DNA of 64,000 nt from Malus domestica (GCF_042453785.1 NC_091663.1:36539001-36603000), one strand, 5' to 3'; counted from the stretch's first letter, positions 16,963 through 28,361 are shown. Notes: a model not told the origin generated them from the letters alone. Made by a program: numbers and translations.

Positions 16963-18800
16963 TGGATAGTTGTTAGTTGGTAAGGTTATGCACTCGCTTC
17001 AATTACTAAACGTCTAATTGAAGACTTTATGGTGATCGGGTTAGTTCGGTTTGGTTGACGGTTTTCAAGTCCTTATCCACCTTCGACACAACGCAGGTTG
17101 GTTCAGCGTCCAAAAACCGACCAACTCCCTCCGTAGCGGATTCACCTCAACCTGAATCGAACAGTAATTTTGGTTTGGTATATCGATTTTGCGATTAAAA
17201 TGTCCTACCCTACATCCTTGTTGGAAAAAGACGCTCAACTGGCAACGGTTGAGTTCCATTTGGTGTCAATTAAACGGTTAAACATCGTAATAAGTACTGG
17301 TTTGGTACTGATGTGCGTTTATAAAAAATAGATATACTTTAAATACTTAAAAATAATTTATTTTAACAGTTTTGAATGAAAAAAAACTGAAAACATGAAG
17401 CAGCAAAAATAAACTTATTTTCATATACAATATTAATTTTTTTTTCAAAACACATTAATACAAAATCATTCCTAAATCCGGCGCATACCTTCTCCCCGCA
17501 TATTTTTTATTTTTTAATTGGCCCTTACTTTCGCCCCCACATTGTTTTTTTAATTTTTAATTTTATTTTTATATTCTGAATAGTAACCCCCACGTATGTT
17601 GGTCCCAAAGGGCTGACAGTGATAAGCTATGAGTTGTCCTTTGGACCGACGCTTAAATATATAATTAAAATTCTGATAAATAAATAATCAAAATTAAACC
17701 GACGGATTCGTAGCATTATTTGTTTATATAACTTTTTTACAAATATTTTGTGAATTCTATTTCATAATGCATTTTAACAATTCGAGCGGTTTATTTTTAA
17801 ATCTTTTGTCTACCAAAAATTACCTAATTCTGAAATTATATGACAATTGAATTAAGAATTTATGATTTCTTTGTAAAATCGTATTCCTCAATTTTTTTTC
17901 ACTATAAATGAATATTTTAATAATTTTAAATTTATCTAATTTTTTGTAAGAATAATTTATATATAAAATTTTAAAAGATGAACTATTCGAATTATTAAAA
18001 TATATTACGAAGTGCGCTCTTATATGTAAAAAATTGGTACAAGGATCCATCAAGAATTAAATTATTAAGATAAATATATATGGCAAAATTGTAACCGTTG
18101 CTTCTTAATCTTCATCCGAATACAAAACTCCAAAAAATCAACAAATTTTCTTCCTAATTTTCTTTCGGTCAGAAAAAAGTAGGGCAACTTTTTCAATTTA
18201 GTCAACAATTTTTGTTGGCACTACGATTAAAGTAAGTACAGTGATTGCATATTTTAATGGGAACTGAATAAATCAAGAGGCACAGAACTGAAGACAAAAA
18301 GATAGAAGGATGAGTGGTGGTGAAAGCGAAGAGGGGAGGACGCTAGAGTTCACGCCGACATGGGTGGTCGCGGCGGTGTGCACGGTGATCGTCGCCCTTT
18401 CTCTTGCCGCCGAGCGCTTCCTCCACTACGGCGGCAAGTACCTGAAGAAGAAGAACCAGACGTCGCTCTACGAAGCGTTGCAGAAAATCAAGGAGGAGCT
18501 TATGCTTCTGGGGTTCATCTCTCTGCTCCTCACCGTCTTCCAGAACCCCATCTCCAAGTTCTGCGTCTCGGAGGACGTGATGGCGCATCTCTTGCCGTGC
18601 AAACTCCCCGGCGAGGCTGAGAAGGCAGAACCCACCTCCCATTTGGGCGGAATGCGGCGGCTCTTCGCGGAGGAGGGGTCGTCGCAGATCGGGTACTGCG
18701 CCAAAAAACACAAGGTGCCGTTGCTGTCGCTCGAAGCTCTGCACCATCTGCACATCTTCATCTTCGTCCTCGCCATCGTCCACGTCACCTTCTGCGTTTT
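16940..18800 (+). repeat. Tandem duplication unit 2 (promoter and 5' part of the full MLO gene)
   Basis: Second copy of the unit at 13859-16939, with more than 1 kb of internal sequence missing between about 16995 and 17025. It carries an extra segment at about 17290-17470 that starts with GTACTGGTTTGGTACTGATG and ends in A/T-rich DNA; it looks like another small insertion. The rest is collinear with unit 1 up to the MLO coding sequence. Confidence 0.7.
17290..17470. mobile_element. Possible small insertion in unit 2 only
   Basis: Unit 1 reads CATCGTAAAATATCCGGG where unit 2 reads CATCGTAATAAGTACTGG and resumes similarity about 180 bp later near TCCGGCGCATACC. The inserted sequence has two near-copies of GTACTG at its left end but no clear inverted repeat. 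It may be a MITE or a deletion in unit 1. Confidence 0.4.
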
Positions 18801-19824
18801 GACTGTGGTTTTCGGAGGGTTTCAGATTCGCCGATGGAAAGTGTGGGAGGATGCGATCGCGAAGGAGAATTACGACGCGGAGCAACTTCTCAAGAAGAAA
18901 AAAGTTAAAAAAGTTACCCATGTCCACCAGCACGCGTTTATCCGTGACCATTTTCTGGGCATGGGTAAAAATTCGATCTTTCTCGGTTGGTTTCATTCGT
19001 TCATCAAGCAGTTTTACGCATCCGTGACTAAATCCGATTACATCACGCTTCGGCTCGGATTCATCAACACGCATTGCAGCGGAAACCCCAAATTCAATTT
19101 CCACAAGTACATGATGCGGTCTTTGGAGGACGATTTCAAGAAAGTTGTTGGCATCAGTTGGTATCTGTGGATCTTTGTGGTGATCTTCCTGCTGATGAAC
19201 ATCAACGGCTGGCACACTTACTTCTGGATCGCTTTCGTCCCTTTCTTGCTTCTGCTTGCCGTGGGGACGAAGCTCGAGCACATCATCAACCAATTGGCAC
19301 ACGAAGTTGCAGAGAAACATATAGCAGTCGAAGGGGACCTCGTTGTGCAGCCGTCAGACGATCATTTCTGGTTCGGAAAACCCAGACTAGTTCTGTTCTT
19401 GATCCATTTTATACTGTTCCAGAACGCTTTCGAAATCGCCTTCTTTTTCTGGATTTGGCTTCAGTACGGGTTCGATTCCTGCATCATGGGGCAAGTGAAG
19501 TACATTGTGCCGAGGCTGATCATCGGGGTGTTCATACAGGTGCTCTGCAGCTACAGCACGCTGCCGCTTTACGCCATTGTTACGCAGATGGGGACTCATT
19601 TCAAGAAGGCGATTTTCGACGACCATGTGCAGGTGGGGCTTGTGGGTTGGGCGCAGAAGGTGAAGAAGAAGAAGGCAATGCAGGCTGCGAATGCAAACGA
19701 TGCTTCTGATTCTGGACAGGGAAGTTCCCATGAGGGTTCTGCAGCTGGTTCTGTGGGAATTCAGATGGCCAAGTTTATGAACAAGGCAACTAAGAAGGAG
19801 GAGAGAGTAACTGAAGATAATTAA
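18310..19824 (+). CDS. MLO-like seven-transmembrane protein, intronless, 504 aa
   Basis: One uninterrupted frame from ATG to TAA encodes a complete MLO protein. Rough topology: TM1 17-38, TM2 63-80, TM3 146-170, TM4/5 283-319, TM6 359-384, TM7 398-425. The four conserved extracellular cysteines are at 85, 97, 130 and 391. The C-terminal calmodulin-binding stretch (about 433-456) contains LVGWAQKVKKKK with the key Trp at 447. The sequence is closest to the Arabidopsis MLO1/13/15 group as I recall it. MLO proteins are plasma-membrane proteins; members act in powdery mildew susceptibility, root touch response and pollen/synergid signalling, partly as calcium channels. Plant MLO genes normally have more than ten introns, so this copy probably arose from reverse-transcribed mRNA. 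A TATA-like TAAATATATAT lies at about 18064. No poly(A) remnant or target duplication is clear. Confidence 0.93.
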   Translation: MSGGESEEGRTLEFTPTWVVAAVCTVIVALSLAAERFLHYGGKYLKKKNQTSLYEALQKIKEELMLLGFISLLLTVFQNPISKFCVSEDVMAHLLPCKLPGEAEKAEPTSHLGGMRRLFAEEGSSQIGYCAKKHKVPLLSLEALHHLHIFIFVLAIVHVTFCVLTVVFGGFQIRRWKVWEDAIAKENYDAEQLLKKKKVKKVTHVHQHAFIRDHFLGMGKNSIFLGWFHSFIKQFYASVTKSDYITLRLGFINTHCSGNPKFNFHKYMMRSLEDDFKKVVGISWYLWIFVVIFLLMNINGWHTYFWIAFVPFLLLLAVGTKLEHIINQLAHEVAEKHIAVEGDLVVQPSDDHFWFGKPRLVLFLIHFILFQNAFEIAFFFWIWLQYGFDSCIMGQVKYIVPRLIIGVFIQVLCSYSTLPLYAIVTQMGTHFKKAIFDDHVQVGLVGWAQKVKKKKAMQAANANDASDSGQGSSHEGSAAGSVGIQMAKFMNKATKKEERVTEDN

Positions 19825-20303
19825 ATTAAGTTATATATTTTTCTTTATTTTTTTTAGAATTAATTGAAGTTATAGCAAACAGAAGTTTGGATCTTGGATG
19901 TTTAGCTTGTCTTGTTTCTTGCTTGAGTTTCTAATTTAAGGTTGTGTGTGGACTGGATTGCAATATTATAACACGCCGCTTCTTGTTAATTTCTATCATT
20001 TAATTTTTTTCAATTTATATGATATGATGGATAAAAATTGAGAATGGTGTATGGAATATACTGCCCTGTTATATATGCAAGTAGGTTTTGGTTATTTTTG
20101 TCAATGTCTAGCCAAATGCATTTCCGGCTCTAAAATCCAAAAACTTGGGGGAAAGGGGTTGGCTACATAACTTACTACCCTCTTTCAAATTAATAAATTA
20201 TTGGAAATGATATCCGCGTGTTCATTTGTATTTGTGTTTTTTTTAATTATTTTATGATCCATTCAATTCAAATATCGTAAATAAATACGTCTGTTACGTG
20301 TAC
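19825..20303 (+). other. MLO 3' UTR and flanking DNA
   Basis: AT-rich DNA after the MLO stop codon, with no coding signal. It ends at the 3' tail of the LINE fragment. I see no A-rich tract that would mark the 3' end of the retrocopy. Confidence 0.4.
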
Positions 20304-20915
20304 AACAACAACAACAATAAAGCCTTTTTCTACTAAATGGGGTCGGCTATATGAATCCTAGAACGCCATTGCGCTCGGTTTTGTGTCATGTCCTCCGTTA
20401 GATCCAAGTACTCAAGTCTTTTCTTAGGGTCTCTTCCAAAGTTTTCCTAGGTCTTCCTCTACCCCTTCGGCGCTGAACCTCTGTCCCGTAGTCACATTTC
20501 GAACCGGAGCGTCAGTAGGCCTTTTTTGCACATGTCCAAACCATCGAAACCGATTTTCTCTCATATTTCCTTCAATTTTGGCTACTCCTACTTTACCTCG
20601 GATATCCTCATTCCCAATCTTATCCTTTCTCGTGTGCCCATACATCCCACGAAGCATCCTCATCTCCGCTACACCCATTTTGTGTACGTGTTGATGCTTC
20701 ACCGCCCAACATTCTGTGTCATACAACATCGCTGGCCTTATTGCCGTCCTATAAAATTTTCCCTTGAGCTTCAGTGGCCTACGACGGTCACACAACACGC
20801 CGGATGCACTCTTACACTTCATCCATCCAGCTTGTATTCTATGGTTGAGATCTCCATCTAATTCTCCGTTCTCTTGCAAGATAGATCCTAGGTAGCGAAA
20901 ACGGTCACTTTTTGT
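20304..20915 (-). mobile_element. 5'-truncated LINE fragment 1 (reverse transcriptase C-terminus), frameshifted
   Basis: Minus-strand translation gives the typical C-terminal part of a plant non-LTR retrotransposon ORF2: ...RFRYLGSILQ..., ...YRTAIRPAMLYDTECW..., ...MRMLRGMYGHTR..., ...RFRWFGHVQKR... . The frame is lost after ...RPTDAPV. The 3' end on the minus strand has a (TTG)n tail at about 20320-20304, as many plant LINEs do. The 5' side is cut and joins LTR sequence of the Tat fragment near 20915 through a few shared bases (TTTTGTGA). A second copy of the same part lies at 24575-25222. Confidence 0.85.
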
Positions 20916-22400
20916 GATCTTCGCTAGATTGCTTCGGTCATTAGTTGGATAAGTATATAAATGGATAGAGATAGGAAAGCAAACACAAGATGTACGTGGT
21001 TCACCCAGATTGGCTACGTTCATGGAATAGAGGAGTTCTCATTAATTGTGAAGGGTTTACACAAGTACATAGGTTCAAGCTCTCCTTTAGTGAGTACAAG
21101 TGAATGATTTAGTACAAATGACATTAGGAAATATTGTGGGAGAATGATCTCGTAGCCACGAAACTTCTAAGTACCGGAGTGTGGTATCGTCTTGACTTGC
21201 CTTATCTGTCTCATAGGTAGATGTGGCATCTTCTCTGGAAGTACTCTTCCTCCATCCAGGGGTGGTATCTGTAACTGGTGGAGATGCACAAGGTAATGTA
21301 TCAATTTCACTTGAAGCTTACTTGTAGTTTCATGCTTGGTCAAGCGCGATACAAACCATGTAGTAGGAGTCCCCCAAGTCGCCGAGCTAGGGGATCTGCT
21401 GAAAGAGGTGACAGACAAGGTAAGCAATCAGAGCTCCGGCTGATTGTTCACATTCTCCCTATCTTGCAGGCAGCATGAAGGATAAAGAGAAGAAAAATGA
21501 GAAGAGATGATATGGGATACTTTTGCTTTTGAAGAAGTAACTTTCCACAGGCTTATTCTTGAACTAGGCTGGAGGGTTTTCTGGTTTCCTCCAGAGTATA
21601 AGGCCGACTGAAGAATTTGAGGGTCAAAACAAGTCCATCAAATCTAGAGTACGTTCGACCCTGCTGATATGGGATACTTTTGCTTTTGACAGAGTAGTGG
21701 ATATATCGGCACGTGTGCTGTTACGCTTGTCTCCACATGCTTCCTTGTATCCTTCTCACTTGCCCTATCTGTTCCTCAGGCAGATGCGGTATCTTCCCTG
21801 GAAGCATAAGATGTTGAAGATGAGTACTCGAGAGCAATGCCAGGTAAGTAATCAGGTAAGGGGTTCCAGGCAGTCAGTTCCTGGCTGGAAGCTTGATTCC
21901 AAGTGCTGACTGATTGCTCTCTTTCTCCTTGTCTTGCAGGTAAGAACAAGGCCAAAGGAAAAGACAGGGAAAAAGTATGATATGAGATACTCTTACTTTT
22001 AACCCTGATGATATGAGATATTCTTGCTTTAGTATAGCTTGTTTACAGAGGTATTATCGGGGGGAAAGAAAGCTGAATATTTCGAAAGGCTTCGTTGGGA
22101 GTGCCCTCTCAGATAAGAGAAAGGGTTGAGCATTTTTGCAGGTATGCCTGTCCGTTAGGGATGGAGGTCGACATATATAGGAGGTCGACATATATAGGAG
22201 TCTCCCTAACATCAAGTAATAATGTTATTCCTTTACCCTGCTTGGTCATAGCACGGTAGTGGGAGCTGCCAGCTTCACATGTTTTAACTCTGTCAGAGCA
22301 CTTTGAAAAAGTGGTTTGTGGTATCTGGAAAGCTGATGTTGCGTGTGAAGATTACAGACAAGCTTTATCCAAGGAGATCCAGCTCTTGAAGTTGGGAAAG

Positions 22401-22641
22401 TGGTGCCTCTTCGGTTTTCGAACAAGCAATCCTGTCGGGGATCTGGCTCTCGAGATTCAGAGAACGATGCCTCTTCGATTTTTGAGAAAGCAATCCTGCT
22501 GGGGGTCTGGTTCTCGAGATTCGGATAGCGGTGTCTCTTCGATTTTTGAGAAAGTAATCATGTTGGGAGTCTGGCTCTCGAGATTCGGAGGGCGGTGCCT
22601 CTTCGATTTTGGAGCAAGCAATCTTGTTGGGAGTGTTTTCT
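22401..22641. repeat. 63-bp tandem repeat, about 3.7 units, in the Tat fragment
   Basis: The unit runs from GTGCCTCTTCGATTTTTGAG through CTCGAGATTCGGA. Successive units share most positions, and a further partial block of the same sequence recurs at 22753-22860. The intact element has about 1.7 units at 36650-36760. Confidence 0.75.
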
Positions 22642-23283
22642 CGAATGTGAGTAAAGGTTGAGCATGTTTGCTAGTCTACCTTGCCACGAAGCACAAAGGT
22701 TGACACACAGGGACTTTCCAATTATCCAATAGTGGTACTGTTCCTTTACCCTCTCTTCGATTTTTGAGAAAGTAATCATGTTGGGAGTCTGGCTCTCGAG
22801 ATTCGGAGGGCGGTGCCTCTTCGATTTTGGAGCAAGCAATCTTGTTGAGAGTGTTTTCTCGAATGTGAGTAAAGGTTGGGCATGTTTGCTAGTCTACCTT
22901 GCCACGAAGCACAGAGGTTGACACACCGGGACTTTCCAATTATCCAGCAGTGGTACTGTTTCTTTACCCTTGTGGGTAATAATATGGTAGCTAGACCTTC
23001 AAAATTTATGTGTCTAAACTTTGTTAGTGTTGTTTCTTTGCAATTCTTTTACCCTTCTTGGTCAGAGCGATGTAGTGGGAGCTGCAAGCTTCACGTGTCT
23101 CAACTTTGTCAGAGAACTTTGGCAAAGTTATCTGTGGTACCCATGAGCTACTGTTGCGTGTGGGAAGTGGGTGATTGAACAATACGATTCATGTGCTTTC
23201 TACTTCACCAGAAATCTTCGACAGAATGCCCATAATTTCCGCAAAGCTGAGTGTGCGTGTGACAGGTGCTGACAAGGCTGGAA

Positions 23284-23522
23284 AAGTAGGTGCCTCTTCG
23301 ATTTCTGAGATCGGCCCTCGTGGTCTCTGAGCAGCCCAGCTTTTGAGAAAGCAAGCCTCTTCGATTTCTGAGATCGGCCTTCGTGGTCTTTGAGCAGCCC
23401 AGCTTTTGAGAAAGCAAACGCCTCTTCGATTTCTGAGATCGACCCTCGTGGTCTCTGAGCAGCCCAGCTTTTGAGAAAGCAAACGCCTCTTCGATTTCTG
23501 AGCAGGCGCCTCTTCGATTTCT
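23284..23522. repeat. 63- to 65-bp tandem repeat, about 3.5 units, in the Tat fragment
   Basis: Units start GCCTCTTCGATTTCTGAGAT and end TTTTGAGAAAGCAA. Only about 1.5 to 2 units are found at the same place in the intact element (37105-37192), so the array changes in copy number between family members. Confidence 0.8.
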
Positions 23523-23663
23523 GAAGCTTCGTCGAGTGCAGATTTTTATAGGGGCTGACATTAAGTTCCAAAGCACACTTGAATATCCACCCGTAGAAGC
23601 TCCATTCTTGCACTTCTAAGATCTTGATTTGTCCGACCTCTTCTCTCTTCAACACCTTTGAAA

Positions 23664-24304
23664 ATGTCTGGCCCCTCCGACCGTCGTTTTGACTTGAACC
23701 TTGTTGAAGAGGCAGCCCCGCCTTCTCCAGACAACATATGACGCCCATCCTTCGTCTCCCCTACTGGTCCTCTTACCGTTGGGGATTCCGTGATGAAGAA
23801 TGATATGACCGCTGCGGTAGTGGCCAGGAACCTTCTCACTCCCAAGGATAACAGACTACTTTCCAAACGGTCTGATGAGTTGGCTGTTAAGGATTCTCTG
23901 ACTCTCAGTGTTCAGTGTGCAGGTTCTGTGTCTAATATGACCCAACGCCTATTTGCTCGAACCCGCCAAGTTGAATCATTGGCGGCTGAAGTGATGAGTC
24001 TCAAACAGGAGATTAGAGGGCTCAAGCATGAGAATAAACAGTTGCACCGGCTCGCACATGACTATGCTACAAACATGAAGAGGAAGCTTGACCAGATGAA
24101 GGAATCTGATGGTCAGGTTTTACTTGATCATCAGAGATTTGTGGGTTTGTTCCAAAGGCATTTATTGCCTTCGTCTTCTGGGGCTGTACCGCGTAATGAA
24201 GCTCCAAATGATCAACCTCTGAGGCTCCGAATGATCCCCCTCCGGTGCCTTCTCTTTCTGGGGCTCTACCGACTGCTGAGACTTCTCCTAAGCAACCTTT
24301 GTGA
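23664..24304 (+). pseudogene. Broken copy of the Tat antisense coiled-coil ORF
   Basis: Aligns with the intact antisense ORF at 37324-37998. The ATG and MSGPSDRRFDLNL start are kept, but a TGA at 23739-23741 replaces a Trp codon. A frameshift after ...PRNEAPNDQP moves the C-terminal part into another frame, where it continues in parallel to the equivalent stop at 24302-24304. The central coiled-coil part is almost unchanged in sequence. A poly(A)-like AATAAA follows at 24372-24377, as in the intact copy. Confidence 0.75.
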
Positions 24305-24574
24305 AGGCTCCCTCTTGTTTGTTTATTTTGACTCGAGTATATGTACATATTTGTAACTTATCGGGGATATCAATAAATAAGCTTTCCTTCATTTCAACGT
24401 ATTGTGTTAAATACACCAAAGCCTTCTTCGCTAAGTTCTTTGAATTTTCTTTTGTTGAAGCTTGTATGTTGAAGCTTTGTGAGTGGAGCATATAGGTTGA
24501 GGTAGTGTTCCCTTAATTTCCCGAGTGAGGAAAACTTCTCGGTTAGAGACTTGGAAAATCCAAGTCACTGAGTG

Positions 24575-25222
24575 GGATCGGCTATATGAATCTTAGAACG
24601 CCATTGTGTTCTGTCCTGTGTCATGTCCTCCGTTAGATCCAAGTACTCTAAGTCTTTTCTTAGGGTCTCTTCCAAAGTTTTCCTAGGTCTTCCTCTACCC
24701 CTTCGGCCCTGAACCTCTGTCCCATAGTCGCATCTTCTAATCGGAGCGTCAGTAGGCCTTCTTTGCACATGTCCAAACCACCGTAACCGATTTTCTCTCA
24801 TCTTTCCTTCAATTTCGGCTACTCCTACTTTACCCCGGATATCCTCATTCCTAATCTTATCATTTCTCGTGTGCCCACACATCCAACGAAGCATCCTCAT
24901 CTCCGCTACACCCATTTTGTGTACGTGTTGATGCTTCACCGCCCAACATTCTGTGCCATACAGCATCGTCGGCCTTATTGCCGTCCTATAAAATTTTCCC
25001 TTGAGCTTCAGTGGCATACGGCGGTCACACAACACGCCGGATGCACTCTTCCACTTCATCCATCCAACTTGTATTCTATGGTTGAGATCTCCATCTAATT
25101 CTCCGTTCTTTTGCAAGATAGATCCTAGGTAACGAAAACGGTCGCTCTTTGGTATTTCTTGATCTCCGATCCTCACCCCTAACTCGTTTTGGCCTCCATT
25201 TGCACTGAACTTGCACTTCTCT
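24575..25222 (-). mobile_element. LINE fragment 2 (reverse transcriptase C-terminus), frame open
   Basis: Same region of a non-LTR retrotransposon as fragment 1. The frame is open for about 200 residues, from ...GVRIGDQEIPKSDRFRYLGS to ...RTQWRSKIHIADPTQ-stop, and includes LRWFGHVQRRPTDAPIRRC. It lacks the last bases and the (TTG)n tail of the LINE and instead joins the Tat fragment at GAGTGGGATCGGC. The 5' side is cut near 25222. Both fragments lack the endonuclease and the reverse transcriptase active site. Confidence 0.85.
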
Positions 25223-25819
25223 CACTTTAAGTGCTTCATGCAAGAAGCATATATATGATACTTCTTTCTAAAAACATTTAAAGTGCTTTTGAAATCTGAA
25301 ATCAATTCCATCAAAAACAATTTTAATCATTTTAATAGCATTTTCAAAAGAGACATAAGAAAATATAAATTCATAATATATAGCGGTTTACAATTCTTGA
25401 AAACGTATAGCAGTACAAGTATGCAATCCTCTAAATAAAATAAAAGATATCTTATATATAAGGAGTCAAACAGTACCAATTATAATATTTTTGCAAAATT
25501 AACTATCTTAACATAGTTCATCAGAGTTCCTCTTAGAAAGTCGATGAAATCGAAACAAAACATAGGGCTCTTAACTCAATCCATTGTCATAATTTATTTG
25601 TCAAATAAAAAACATATCACAAATGACCATGACAGTTGTTGATATCTTGGTAATTATTTAAAAAAGTTGACTCCAAAACAACATTGACTTCTCGCTTTAT
25701 AAGAATAAGAGAAAATGTATATTATACGTATTTTTACTCTTACTTTACAAAGAGGTTGTTTTCACAACTTGAACATGTGACATTTCTGTCACAAATGAAC
25801 TACTTTTCTGTTTCGCTAA
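25223..25819. other. AT-rich intergenic DNA
   Basis: No open frame or recognisable repeat between the LINE fragment and the tandem duplication that starts near 25820. Confidence 0.35.
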
Positions 25820-25967
25820 TGTTCACCTTCCATATAATAATAATTTAATTACACATAAGTTATAATTCACCAATAGTCTATCATACGTGTTTTCAAATTT
25901 CAAAAATTTTGATCCATCCCCAAATTCCACATCATATGTGACATCGTTTATAAAAAGTACTCAAAGC

Positions 25968-26204
25968 CTAGGTGTGGCTCCAAGACCCCAAAAATATGAG
26001 AGTTCTAATGGGGTCTTCTGCAGAGCAGCTCCACCTCCTCCTCTCAACTGGTTTGGAAACTAAAAGAGCCCTACCATTTCTTTGATCTCCTTGGTTGGCC
26101 ATGACCACCGCGGCGGCTTGATAAGCCTGCCGGAACATCTCTCGGAAACCCCTCGTCGGTTCTTCACACAGAGAACTCTCCCCACAGGTGTTTTGGGGCT
26201 TCAT
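25968..26204 (-). CDS. Small plant protein ending FLGSWSHT, copy 1 (78 aa)
   Basis: The first ATG shared with copy 2 (26204) starts MKPQNTCGESSLCEEPTRGF and the frame ends ...EDPIRTLIFLGSWSHT-stop at 25968. The middle contains an Ala-rich helix-like stretch (FRQAYQAAAVVMA) and a basic ERRRWSCS. The frame is open upstream of the ATG, but only through non-ATG codons. A TATA-like CTATAAAAA lies about 80 bp upstream of the ATG on the minus strand, so a short leader fits. I do not know a function; I only recall small plant proteins with similar RT-hydrophobic-SW endings. Two diverged copies with an intact frame argue for a real gene. Confidence 0.6.
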   Translation of the reverse strand: MKPQNTCGESSLCEEPTRGFREMFRQAYQAAAVVMANQGDQRNGRALLVSKPVERRRWSCSAEDPIRTLIFLGSWSHT

Positions 26205-26583
26205 TCTTGAAGGTAGTCTCTGTGTTTGTTGTTTGGCCACAAGGGTAAGATATTAGAACTGCTTATGGCCTTGCCTTGGTTTTTATAGAAGAACAAAATG
26301 GTAGGAACATGCTGACGTGGCCACTATTGTCAATGGGTTAGGTAATTAAAAAAATGATGATTTTCTTTTTTAAGATGAAAATAAAAGATGCTGTGAATTA
26401 TTGAAGTGGTGACCCAACTAGACCAGTATAATTGTACAATATTGATTCCTTTTGAAGACATGAGGAAATGTTTAATAGTAACAAATTGTGCAGGTGGGGA
26501 TCATGGGTTCATATCATAGGAATGAAATCCACTCCAAAATCTTTCTTTCTTGGAGTCTTCGGACCGAGAGATTCAAACCGTTT

Positions 26584-26606
26584 GAGAGAGAGAGAGAGAG
26601 AGAGAG
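26584..26606. repeat. (GA)n microsatellite
   Basis: About eleven GA units followed by a GACAGA variant run. Confidence 0.8.
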
Positions 26607-26939
26607 ACAGAGACAGAGAGAGAAATCTTAGCCGTTTAGTTTTTGAATTTTTGTGAAGTGGGTTAGTGAAATAGGCTAATGGAGGTCATATGGTTGAAAT
26701 TAAGTGATCCATGTCTCTCAGTTCATAGCTCTAAACACAGAAATCCAGAGCGAATCTCAATCTCATATCATATGACACATGTTGAATCCAATGCCATGTT
26801 CTAGAGGAATGTGTGCTCACTAGAGGAATGTGTGCTCATTGTGTTTTTGTTGTATGCCAATGTTGATAGCTGGCTGGCTACTTAGTTGATAGATGGAATC
26901 GAATAAAGTTGGCTACTTACATGTAAACAATGATTAAAG

Positions 26940-27265
26940 TATTGATATAGGTGAAAATACCGATATTGATATTGGTTGTTGTCTTTGTCAGAAATATGGA
27001 AATTTACAATGGGATGAATATGTCAACTCATTCAAATGTAGTCGAAATTAGAGAAAAATTCTTTAAAAAGTTCAAAAGTTCGAAATCTGCAACAGGTTGC
27101 AGCAAAATTTCTGTAGTGAATCGATATTCATTGATCTTCTTATATCTTGCTGATATAGGGTGAAGTTTGCATTTCACCTCCCCCCTTTCTATAGCGATCC
27201 TTAATTTTTCAAATATTTCGACGGAAATATAAAAAATTTCATGAATATTTTAAACACTAAATGTA
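26940..27265 (+). repeat. Dispersed repeat, about 330 bp (copy in plus orientation)
   Basis: Matches the reverse complement of 32737-33080 along its length, with shared words such as TATGGAAATTT, TAGAGAAAAA, GATATAGG and GAAGTTTGCAT. AT-rich and non-coding. The family is unknown to me; it may be a MITE. Confidence 0.6.
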
Positions 27266-28144
27266 AGTAGTTTTCTTTATATTTGTAAGTTATAGTCTGA
27301 TTGACTATAAATTACGAAAACAATATTTGCACACTTGCTTAAATGTAATTTATCTATAAAAATAACTCTATACGTGTAAGAAACCAAGTGATTTCGGTGA
27401 AAGAAACTGAAAGAATATCGTATAGAATTCCAACTTATGTTGTGCTAAAAATTTGTAAGATGCCCCTTTCACATCCGAGTACGTAGATTCCAAAGGTTTC
27501 AAATCAAAAGGAGCAAAATGTTGATGGGAAGCTATCAACCTGAAGATGCTTTACTCACTGTGTTAAGATAATCCACTTATGGCTGTATGTTCACTTCCAA
27601 CTCACAAGATGAAATGGTGGGAAGAGGAGGGGCATTTCATGACCTAGTTTAGTGATATTCGGTTCCTATTTTGTTAGAATCGTCTTGAGTTCAATTCTTA
27701 TGTTTTTTCATACAAGCAATACTCGGGAGGGGAGTTAAACTTAGAATCTCGAGTGCAGGAATAAATACGCTTTACTATTTGAGTTACATGCTCCTCAACG
27801 AGTTATATTGTGCAAAGAATATGCCCCTTTCAAATCCGAATACATTTTTTAACAAACCTAGATTCGAAATGAGCAAACTTTGATGGGGAGCTATCAAAAT
27901 AAGATACGTTACTGCTCAGTGTGAATTGACTCTTTGGTTTTTCACTGTAGTTTAATTTAGTGTGATACTTATCTATAGAAATTAGGTAACCTAAGTTTGA
28001 TTTTTTTTTTCTAAATGAAAAATGATTTGGCGAGATTCACTCTTCAATGATAACTACGCGTGAGGCACCTACCCTCCTTGAAGGGGAGATGACCATTCGA
28101 CACAAAAACCTATAACACACTTGATACACTAGTGGAGGGCCTTA

Positions 28145-28361
28145 GAATGAGGATCCTCTCTGGATCCTCTTTGTGATGATTTTTAGTATCCTCAAATCAT
28201 GTCCGTTTATCGTACATTGTGCGGTAAAAAATCATTTTAAATATTTTTATTTAAAATTAAACATAAACAGTACCTAACGAAAACTGACCACACGATGTAT
28301 GATGAACGAACATGATTTGAGGATTCATAACATCCTCACAAAGAGGATCATCATTTGAGGG
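28145..28361. mobile_element. Foldback MITE, about 215 bp
   Basis: The left arm (GGATCCTCTTTGTGATGA ... CCTCAAATCATGTCCGTT) and the reverse complement of the right arm (GATCCTCTTTGTGAGGATG ... CCTCAAATCATGTTCGTT) match over about 70 bp around a short AT-rich centre. Non-coding. Confidence 0.7.

Larger units (their letters stand above)
20916..24580 (-). mobile_element. Decayed fragment of a Tat-type LTR retrotransposon (LTR remnant plus 3' region)
   Basis: This block aligns with 34735-38275 of the intact Tat element. It starts inside the LTR (20916-21147), lacks the U3 half of the LTR and the polypurine region, and then follows the 3' non-coding region with its 63-bp repeats and antisense ORF. 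It ends at ...CAAGTCACTGAGTGG, where it joins LINE fragment 2. It has no gag or pol. Many substitutions and small indels separate it from the intact element, so it is much older. Confidence 0.8.

Noticed and set aside
18343..19320. 325-aa open frame on the minus strand over the MLO gene
   Set aside because: It is the antisense shadow of the GC-rich MLO coding sequence. The plus strand clearly encodes a conserved MLO protein.
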